Origin: Rhodothermota bacterium | GTDB lineage: Bacteria > Hydrogenedentota > Hydrogenedentia > Hydrogenedentales > GCA-2746185 | Assembly: GCA_009885415.1 (NCBI GenBank) | Contig: VFKU01000273.1 | Location: 1 to 11,434 of the forward strand | DNA length: 11,434 bases | Reading direction: 5' to 3' | In this document: positions 6,685 to 11,434 of the stretch, piece after piece | How positions within the stretch are numbered: position 1 is the first letter of the stretch | Layout: every line of letters starts with the position of its first letter | Position numbers and translations under genes: made by a program | The notes under the pieces: generated by a model | What the model was told of the DNA's origin: nothing | Seen by the model: only the letters and a program-made list of their open reading frames with translations | The model's database searches: none

Positions 6685-8399
6685 GCGCGCTGTTTTTCGG
6701 GCGTGTAGGCCGCCGCGATCGCCGCGAGGATGGCGGTCGGCGTCGCCACGGCGGGGCGCACGCGGCGCTCCGAGGCGCGCTCGACGTCTTCAATCGCGAT
6801 CAGGTCGAGCGGATTTTCCATCGCCACGACGAGATCGCCGTTTTCTTCGCGCACGGGGATGCACACGTGCTTCTCGGCCAGGCGCGCGCTGATGAGCCGC
6901 GCGGCCTCGCGGTTGACGGCGTCCTTGCCGAGCGTGAGGAACTCCAGCCCGCGCTGATGCGCGACGACTTGCGCCACTTGGACTTCCTCCGCGTGGCCCA
7001 GGCCGACAAGAATCGAGCCCAGGTGCTTCCAGGGGCGCTCCTTCTTCTGCGTGGCGAGGGCGTTCTCGAGCTGCGGTCCGGAGATGATGCCGGCATTCAC
7101 AAAAATCTCGCCCAGCATCCGTTTCGATTCGTCGCTGGGGATACGGAGCAGCGGGACCAGGCTTGATGCCTCTTCCTCGGCGGAAGGCGACACGATAGCA
7201 GCTGGGCTTGCAGGAACTGCCGCCGTGTTTTGCGCGGCGGCCACCGACTGGCGCAAGGCGCGGAGCGCGTCCCGCGCGGCCTCGCGGTCGTGTAGGGCCT
7301 CGGCGAGTTGCGCGGCCAACTGCGATTTCGTGCCTTTCGCGCGCTCGTCGTTGAGTTCGTCTTCGGCGTGCTTGGCTCGATCACAGGCCTCAGCCGATTC
7401 CGCTTCGAGCTGCTGTACCCGCGCCTGTAATTCCTGCGCGCGCGCGGCCTGGATCCGCAGCGTGCTTAGCTCGGTCTTGGCGTGTTCGGCCCCGGCACGA
7501 TGGGCGTGCTCCGCCTCGAGCGCTTCTCCGGCTTGCGTGCGGAGTGTTTCAAGTTCATAGTCGAGGCCCCTAAGCTTTTCTTCACAATCCTCAGCCCGGT
7601 GTTTCCAGGTCTCGGCGTCCACCGTGCGCGAGGCGACCTCTTCATCGAGTTCGCGCGAGTCCCGCTCGAGACGCTCTGCGGTGCGCCGCGCTTCGACGAG
7701 TTCCGCGGCGAGCGCGGCACCGTTCCGCCGGGCCCCTTCGAGATCTTCGACGAGCTGATCGACATTTTTCGATTTGAGGACGCCGAGTTCCGCTTGCAGC
7801 TTCGCTTCACATTGCCGCACGGCGTCCAGCGCCTGCTGGATCGACGTGGAGCGTTCGCGTTCGGCGTGTGCGGCCTGCTTGTATTCTTCGACCGTCGTCT
7901 CCAACTCGGCGACACGGCGGCGCGCGGCTTGTCCGGCCTGGAGCGCGTCCGAGGCGTCCTTGTACACTTGCTCGATCTTGCGAAGTTTCTTGTGGGCCTT
8001 GTCCGCTTCGACGAGGAGTTGCGCCTGTTGTTCGAGTTCGCGTTGCAGTTGCGCGCGCTGGCCTTCGCTGGCTTCAAGTTGTTCAGCGAGCGATTCGCGC
8101 GCGAGCAGGGCGCGTTCGAGTTCGGCGATTCGTTCGAGCGCGGCTTCGTGTTCTTCCGCCGACTGCTTGGTTTCGGATACCGCGGCGCGGACGGCCTCGA
8201 GACGAGTCACGGCCCGCCCGGCGAGGTTCGCGGCGGTCTCCGAGAGGGTATTCTGGCGTTTATCCAGTGTGTCGAGGGCCTCGTGAAGCTCGCGAAGGGT
8301 CTCGCGAATGGCGGTGTTTCCCTCGCCGACGGCGGTCTGCTGCTCTTCGAGTGTCGCCTCCAGCTCGGCGATCAGTTGATTCTCTACACTCGCGCCCAT
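6681..8399 (-). CDS. Long coiled-coil protein with C-terminal MshEN/GspE-N domain
   Basis: A 572-residue cytoplasmic protein with no signal peptide or membrane segment. Residues 1 to about 395 are almost continuous coiled coil (E/A/R/Q/L-rich heptads, very few Pro or Gly). An Ala/Pro/Ser linker follows (about 396-420), then a GspE-N/MshEN domain. That domain has the two 24-residue nucleotide-binding repeats: LGEIF..L..AL..Q at 428-451 and LGSIL..V..V..Q at 459-482. Both keep the LG, hydrophobic and terminal Gln positions, but the leading Arg of the consensus is Met in repeat I and His in repeat II. A typical GspE-N end follows (VAMENPLDLIAIEDVERA). In type II secretion and pilus ATPases this domain precedes the motor; here no ATPase is attached. 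ATG at 8399 has an AAGGGGG Shine-Dalgarno 6-7 nt upstream. Its promoter is at 8517-8545. Likely a structural or regulatory adaptor that may sense c-di-GMP; function unproven. Confidence 0.85.
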   Translation of the reverse strand: MGASVENQLIAELEATLEEQQTAVGEGNTAIRETLRELHEALDTLDKRQNTLSETAANLAGRAVTRLEAVRAAVSETKQSAEEHEAALERIAELERALLARESLAEQLEASEGQRAQLQRELEQQAQLLVEADKAHKKLRKIEQVYKDASDALQAGQAARRRVAELETTVEEYKQAAHAERERSTSIQQALDAVRQCEAKLQAELGVLKSKNVDQLVEDLEGARRNGAALAAELVEARRTAERLERDSRELDEEVASRTVDAETWKHRAEDCEEKLRGLDYELETLRTQAGEALEAEHAHRAGAEHAKTELSTLRIQAARAQELQARVQQLEAESAEACDRAKHAEDELNDERAKGTKSQLAAQLAEALHDREAARDALRALRQSVAAAQNTAAVPASPAAIVSPSAEEEASSLVPLLRIPSDESKRMLGEIFVNAGIISGPQLENALATQKKERPWKHLGSILVGLGHAEEVQVAQVVAHQRGLEFLTLGKDAVNREAARLISARLAEKHVCIPVREENGDLVVAMENPLDLIAIEDVERASERRVRPAVATPTAILAAIAAAYTPEKQRA

Positions 8400-8507
8400 G
8401 AGGGCCCCCTTTGTTAGCTAAGCTGTTTTAGGGAAAGGACTTAGGGGCAGATTCCGCCAATCTAGGCGGCTCATCCCCGAGAGTCTCCCCCGAGACCTCG
8501 AATAACA

Positions 8508-8526
8508 CTCGTAAGCATTATACGAG
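8508..8526. promoter_or_regulatory. Inverted repeat over the -10 box, operator-like
   Basis: Perfect 6-bp arms CTCGTA (8508-8513) and TACGAG (8521-8526) flank a 7-nt centre, overlapping the -10 and the predicted start site of the promoter above. A dimeric repressor would fit here, but part of the symmetry is imposed by the -10 sequence itself, and no regulator is known. Confidence 0.35.
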
Positions 8527-8545
8527 CAGATCGGAAAACCGTCAA
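8517..8545 (-). promoter_or_regulatory. Near-consensus sigma70 promoter for the coiled coil-MshEN gene
   Basis: On the minus strand, -35 TTGACG (8545-8540, 5 of 6) is followed by a 17-nt spacer and a perfect -10 TATAAT (8522-8517). Transcription should begin near 8510, giving a leader of about 110 nt before the ATG at 8399. This is the best promoter in the window. Confidence 0.8.
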
Positions 8546-8612
8546 TAATTGAATCACGAAGGGTGGGGGGGAAGGCCTAGGCTAAGGTCTTGCAGATGAA
8601 CTGCTTAAGGCC

Positions 8613-9809
8613 TCAAGACTCTTTGTCGCGCTGGACCACTTCACCGGGCAGGGTGCCGGTATTTGGCCAGAGTTTGCGGCCGGGGTAGATGGAGGTGTTG
8701 ATGCCGGTGTGGACGCCGTCCCCGACCACCGCGCCAAACTTCCTGCGGCCCGTGTCGACCAGCTCCCCCTTGACCATGCTCGAATGGTTCTTCCCATCGT
8801 GTCGGAAGTTCGCGGTGACGGTGCCGCAGCCGAAATTTACCTTTTCGCCGAGGATGCTATCGCCGGCGTAGCTGAGGTGGGGGACGGCCGCGCCGTTCAT
8901 CAGGATCGAGCCTTTGATTTCCGAGCCCTGGCCGATTTTGCAGCGGTCGCCGATGGCGGAATAAGGGCGAATCCAGGCGTTGGGCCCGATGGTGCAGTCC
9001 TCGCCGATGATGACGGGGCCATCGATGACTACGCCGGGGCGGATGACGGTGCCGCGTCCGATGGAAATGGCGCCTGAAAGATGCGCAGCGGGGCTGACCT
9101 CACCGTGGATCTCCGGCTTGAGAAAATTATCGAGGAAATGTTGCGTCGCATCGAGCAGGTTCCAGGGATAGCCGATCGGAAGCCAGTACCCTTTGGAGAC
9201 GACGACGCGAAACGCGCGGCGATCGGCGAGTGTTTGAATCGCACTGGTGATCTCGATTTCGCCGCGCTCGGAAGGCTTGACGTCGCGTAGTGCCGCGAAC
9301 ACTTCCGGCGCGAATTTGTAGGCGCCGATGTTCGCGAGTTTCGAGGCGGGTGTCTTCGGCTTTTCGACGATGCGCAGCGCGCGGCCTTCGGCGTCCACTT
9401 CGTAGACCCCGAACTGTCGCGGGTCCTCGACCGTTCGCGCGAGGCCGCCCTGATCCACGGCGGCCAGGGCAATAAGGTCGTCGCGATCATAGAGGTCGTC
9501 TCCGTTCAGCGTCAGAAACGATCCGCGTAGAACGCCCTCGCATTGTTGCAGCGCATGGCCCGTGCCGCGCTGTTCCTTCTGCTCAACGTATTCGATTGGC
9601 AGGCCGTCATGCGCCGCGCCGAAACATTCGCGGATCATTTCGGCCCGATAGCCGACCACCACGATTACGCCGTCGACGATGCCGCGCAGCGCGTCGAGCT
9701 GATGCGCGAGGATCGGGCGGTTCGCCACGGGAAGCAGCGGCTTGGGGCGCGTGAGCGTGAGCGGATACGTGCGGGTGGACTTGCCAGCGGCGAAAATAAC
9801 AGCTTTCAT
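8613..9809 (-). CDS. GlmU-like bifunctional sugar-1-phosphate nucleotidyltransferase/acetyltransferase
   Basis: A 398-residue cytoplasmic enzyme with an N-terminal nucleotidyltransferase and a C-terminal left-handed beta-helix. The N-terminal half has the nucleotide loop AAGKSTRTYPLT (7-18) with PKPLLPV (22-28), the GTGHA base-recognition loop (82-86), the metal-binding GDD (103-105), the sugar-binding EKP (149-151) and GYWLPIGYPWNLLDA (207-221). From about 237 hexapeptide repeats follow (ISIGRGTVIRPGVVI, VIIGEDCTIGPNAWI). PHLSYAGDSILGEKVNFGCG (310-329) aligns with the GlmU acetyltransferase site, keeping the catalytic His as H311. Likely product is UDP-GlcNAc or a related nucleotide sugar for peptidoglycan and LPS. 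The organisation resembles the archaeal-type enzyme (MJ1101/ST0452) more than E. coli GlmU (456 residues). ATG at 9809 is preferred over an in-frame ATG 20 codons upstream because homology begins there and AGGA lies 6 nt upstream. Confidence 0.88.
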   Translation of the reverse strand: MKAVIFAAGKSTRTYPLTLTRPKPLLPVANRPILAHQLDALRGIVDGVIVVVGYRAEMIRECFGAAHDGLPIEYVEQKEQRGTGHALQQCEGVLRGSFLTLNGDDLYDRDDLIALAAVDQGGLARTVEDPRQFGVYEVDAEGRALRIVEKPKTPASKLANIGAYKFAPEVFAALRDVKPSERGEIEITSAIQTLADRRAFRVVVSKGYWLPIGYPWNLLDATQHFLDNFLKPEIHGEVSPAAHLSGAISIGRGTVIRPGVVIDGPVIIGEDCTIGPNAWIRPYSAIGDRCKIGQGSEIKGSILMNGAAVPHLSYAGDSILGEKVNFGCGTVTANFRHDGKNHSSMVKGELVDTGRRKFGAVVGDGVHTGINTSIYPGRKLWPNTGTLPGEVVQRDKES

Positions 9810-9904
9810 GCGTCGTCCTATTCGTCGAAAAATACGAAGGTGCCCCGGCGTGCGTCCATAGTTTATCACTGCACCGAGGGGCTAAAGAACTACGCGAATC
9901 TGCC

Positions 9905-9932
9905 GATATAATAAGTGTAATCGCCGAGACAA
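9905..9932 (-). promoter_or_regulatory. Weak candidate promoter for the GlmU-like gene
   Basis: On the minus strand, TTGTCT (9932-9927) and TATATC (9910-9905) are separated by 16 nt, each 4 of 6. The leader to the ATG at 9809 would be about 95 nt. The same AT-rich patch also reads TATAAT on the plus strand (9907-9912), so it may serve divergent transcripts. Confidence 0.25.
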
Positions 9933-10084
9933 GGATGTCGAGGTAAACACCGGCAAGGACGCCAAAACATACGAGACCAGGTAGCTCGCAGTAGGGGCCG
10001 GCCATCCCACCGGAACCAGGGCGCCAAGTCTTACCACCTCCTTGAGTGCGCGATGGCGTAACCCGCCATCGCCGCTCACTTTTT
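9913..10084 (+). ncRNA. Candidate structured leader or small RNA upstream of serC (unidentified)
   Basis: The gap of 372 bp between the GlmU-like gene and serC holds no credible protein gene but does hold an apparent transcript: a plus-strand TATAAT at 9907-9912 (no good -35) and an intrinsic terminator ending at 10084. Long-range pairings visible by eye are CAAGGA (9930-9935) with TCCTTG (10039-10044), GGTAA (9942-9946) with TTACC (10031-10035), and ATCGC (9920-9924) with GCGAT (10050-10054). Local hairpins are CGAG/CTCG (9972-9975 with 9985-9988) and CCGG/CCGG (9998-10001 with 10010-10013). The outer pairings use the 5' strand of the terminator stem, so they and the terminator exclude each other, as in an attenuator. 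I could not match it to a known class. A free-standing small RNA is the alternative. Confidence 0.35.
10043..10084 (+). terminator. Rho-independent terminator about 100 nt upstream of serC
   Basis: A 9-bp perfect GC-rich stem, GCGATGGCG (10050-10058) with CGCCATCGC (10064-10072), has a 5-nt loop TAACC. TGAG/CTCA (10043-10046 with 10075-10078) extends the base. A run of five T (10080-10084) follows after one C. The T-run is on the plus strand, so it would stop rightward transcription before serC. Confidence 0.7.
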
Positions 10085-10094
10085 AGCCCTCCTT

Positions 10095-10124
10095 TTGCGC
10101 TGTGCGCATGGATTGCACTAGAGT
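10095..10124 (+). promoter_or_regulatory. Weak candidate promoter for serC
   Basis: TTGCGC (10095-10100) and TAGAGT (10119-10124) lie 18 nt apart, at 3 of 6 and 4 of 6 matches. They would start serC just after the terminator. A small inverted repeat TGCGC-TGT-GCGCA (10096-10108) overlaps the -35. If this promoter is real, the upstream RNA need not control serC. Confidence 0.2.
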
Positions 10125-10181
10125 ACCCGCCTTCCAATCCGACCTGTGACGGGCGCGGTGTTTCCGAGGAGAGAACGAGCG

Positions 10182-11261
10182 ATGTCCAAGATTTTTAATT
10201 TCAGCGCGGGTCCCGCGATCATGCCGAAGGAGGTCTTGCGTCAGGCGCAGGCCGAGCTTCTCGACTACCAGGGTTCGGGCATGTCCGTCATGGAGATGTC
10301 GCACCGCGGTGACGAATATATCGCGATCCAGGCGGAGGCGGAGAAGAACATTCGCACACTGCTCGGCGTTTCGGACGCTTACCACGTGCTGTTCCTGCAA
10401 GGCGGTGCAACGACGGAATTCGCGCTTGTGCCGATGAATCTGCTGCACCCCGGCCAATCGGCCGATTACACGCTCTCCGGCGCGTGGGGCAAGAAGGCGG
10501 TCGACGAGGCGAAGGGGATCGGCAAGGTCAACGTCATCGCCGATACGAATGCCGCGCGTCCCTGCCGCGTGCCGACGCCCGCCGAACTCAAGGAGACGCC
10601 GGGCGCGGCGTATCTTCACATTACCAGCAACGAGACCATCTCCGGCGCGCAGTGGAAGACCTTTCCGAAGTCCACCGCGCCGCTCGTGGCCGACATGTCC
10701 TCCGACATCGCTTCGCGCGTGATCGACGTGAACCAATTCGGCCTGATCTACGCCGGCGCGCAGAAGAACCTCGGGCCCAGCGGCGTCACGGTCGTCATTG
10801 TGCGCAAGGACCTCGCCGAAGGCGCCCGCAAAGACATCCCGTCAATTTTCCGGTACCAGACGCACGCCGAAAACGAGTCCATGCTCAATACCCCGCCGTG
10901 TTTTTCGATCTATCTGCTGATGCTGGTGACGCGCTGGATCGCCAAGCAGGGCGGCGTCGCCGCGGTCCAGAAAATCAATGATGCCAAGGCCGCCAAGCTC
11001 TACGCCGCGATCGACGCCAGCCAGTTCTACCGCGGCGCGGCCAATCCTGCCCATCGCTCGACCATGAATGTCACCTTCACCCTGCCCAGCGAAGACCTCG
11101 AAAAGAAATTCGCCAAACAGGCCGAGGCCGAAGGCTTGAAACAACTCAAAGGCCACCGTTCCGTCGGCGGCCTGCGTGCCTCGATTTACAACGCGTTCCC
11201 CGCCGAGGGCGTCGATGCGCTCGTCTCGTTCATGCGCGAATTCGAGAAGAAGAACGGGTGA
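10182..11261 (+). CDS. serC: Phosphoserine aminotransferase
   Basis: PLP-dependent class V aminotransferase of 359 residues that converts 3-phosphohydroxypyruvate and glutamate to 3-phosphoserine and 2-oxoglutarate, the second step of serine synthesis; in many bacteria it also acts in PLP synthesis. It starts with the family opening NFSAGPA (6-12). It has MEMSHRG (38-43, substrate-binding Arg at 42), FLQGGATTEFALVPMNLL (71-88, cofactor phosphate binding), ADMSSD (170-175, Asp for the pyridine nitrogen) and AGAQKNLGPSG (191-201) with the Schiff-base lysine K195. It ends with GHRSVGGLRASIYNAFP, the SerC C-terminal signature. Length matches the family (about 360). ATG at 10182 is chosen over an upstream in-frame start (10146) because GAGGAGAG sits 8 nt before it and homology begins there. 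No serA or serB is in view. Confidence 0.96.
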   Translation: MSKIFNFSAGPAIMPKEVLRQAQAELLDYQGSGMSVMEMSHRGDEYIAIQAEAEKNIRTLLGVSDAYHVLFLQGGATTEFALVPMNLLHPGQSADYTLSGAWGKKAVDEAKGIGKVNVIADTNAARPCRVPTPAELKETPGAAYLHITSNETISGAQWKTFPKSTAPLVADMSSDIASRVIDVNQFGLIYAGAQKNLGPSGVTVVIVRKDLAEGARKDIPSIFRYQTHAENESMLNTPPCFSIYLLMLVTRWIAKQGGVAAVQKINDAKAAKLYAAIDASQFYRGAANPAHRSTMNVTFTLPSEDLEKKFAKQAEAEGLKQLKGHRSVGGLRASIYNAFPAEGVDALVSFMREFEKKNG

Positions 11262-11306
11262 AGCGATTGTTCGCGGATGTCGCCGATGAACGCAGATTGA
11301 TAGCGT

Positions 11307-11416
11307 TTTGGTGGCATCGGCTTCCAGCCGATGCGCATTCGGAGACGAAGACTAGTTTTTTACACGAGCCGGGTGTTTCTCTGCGCGCGCATCGGCTGGA
11401 AGCCGATGCCACCAAA
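11307..11416. repeat. 30-bp perfect inverted repeat of nested palindromes
   Basis: Two identical 30-nt units lie in opposite orientation at 11307-11336 and 11387-11416, separated by 50 nt. Each unit opens with TTTGGTG and contains its own palindrome: GCATCGGCT-TCC-AGCCGATGC at 11314-11334 in the first, and the reverse complement in the second. The pair can fold as two short hairpins or one long one. It begins 45 nt after the serC stop, so it could terminate or stabilise serC mRNA, but no T-run follows. The arrangement resembles a REP/BIME-like dispersed element; copy number cannot be judged from this window. No gene is seen in 11262-11434. Confidence 0.8.
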
Positions 11417-11434
11417 GCCCGCCCCCGCACAACA

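Noticed and set aside
7482..8417. Plus-strand open frame of 311 codons opposite the coiled-coil gene
   Set aside because: Antisense shadow of a repetitive GC-rich coding sequence; the minus-strand frame has a clear domain, a Shine-Dalgarno and a strong promoter.
9940..9990. Words resembling glycine (AAACACCG, AAGG, CAGGTA) or c-di-GMP-I (GGTAAAC, GGACGC, AGGTAGC) riboswitch cores
   Set aside because: The required P1 helix and the second conserved block are absent in both cases, and the spacing of the P1b hairpin is wrong for c-di-GMP-I. The matches are too short to count.
9913..10084. 6S RNA, SRP RNA, tmRNA or RNase P RNA
   Set aside because: None of the conserved cores is seen (for example no SRP GGAAG..AGCAG loop, no tmRNA end). 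The long closing stem of 6S is only weakly suggested by short discontinuous helices.
9882..10137. Minus-strand open frames in the gap before serC (up to 176 codons when joined with the GlmU-like region)
   Set aside because: Arg/Ser/Gly-rich, no recognisable domain, no good ribosome site; the region has RNA-like pairing and a terminator instead.
1..11434. Defence system, CRISPR array, prophage, insertion sequence, tRNA or rRNA
   Set aside because: No direct-repeat array, transposase, integrase, nuclease or toxin-antitoxin pair was recognised, and no cloverleaf or rRNA core sequence was seen. The genes are housekeeping and envelope functions.

Overview
The window is a GC-rich stretch of chromosome from a bacterium that appears to be Gram-negative. 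Evidence for an outer membrane is a PagL-like outer-membrane deacylase gene and a secreted M16 zinc protease with a Sec signal. The two-domain sugar nucleotidyltransferase is of a type I associate with archaea and deep-branching bacteria, the NAD kinase is short and divergent, and the right edge carries a nested palindromic repeat. Together these fit an uncultured environmental lineage better than a model proteobacterium. Phylum assignment is only a guess (PVC/Hydrogenedentes-like); no rRNA or tRNA is present to settle it.

Layout. Bases 2-130 are the tail of an unidentified rightward gene. A leftward block of four closely spaced genes (3569 down to 135; gaps of 21, 24 and 44 nt) follows in transcription order: a frameshifted PagL-like lipid A deacylase, a PilZ protein, a fused two-domain ABC permease and an NAD kinase. 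A plausible promoter lies at 3640-3668. Diverging from it is a large rightward gene for a secreted M16 metallopeptidase (3778-6684). It converges on a leftward gene (8399-6681) encoding a long coiled coil with a C-terminal MshEN/GspE-N domain; the two stop codons share one CTAG. That gene has a near-consensus sigma70 promoter, with an inverted repeat over its -10 box. Further right is a leftward GlmU-like bifunctional enzyme (9809-8613), then a 372-bp gap with an apparently structured rightward transcript ending in an intrinsic terminator, then serC (10182-11261). The window closes with a 30-bp perfect inverted repeat in which each arm is itself a palindrome.

How the genes relate. Most are housekeeping or envelope functions: serC (serine and PLP biosynthesis), nadK (NADP supply), GlmU-like enzyme (nucleotide sugars for the envelope), PagL-like deacylase and M16 protease (periplasm and outer membrane). 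Two predicted c-di-GMP receptor domains of different families (PilZ and MshEN) lie within 6 kb, with no cyclase or phosphodiesterase gene in view. I see no defence system, CRISPR array, prophage or insertion sequence. The observations most worth pursuing are the coiled coil-MshEN fusion, the serC leader/terminator RNA and the nested repeat.
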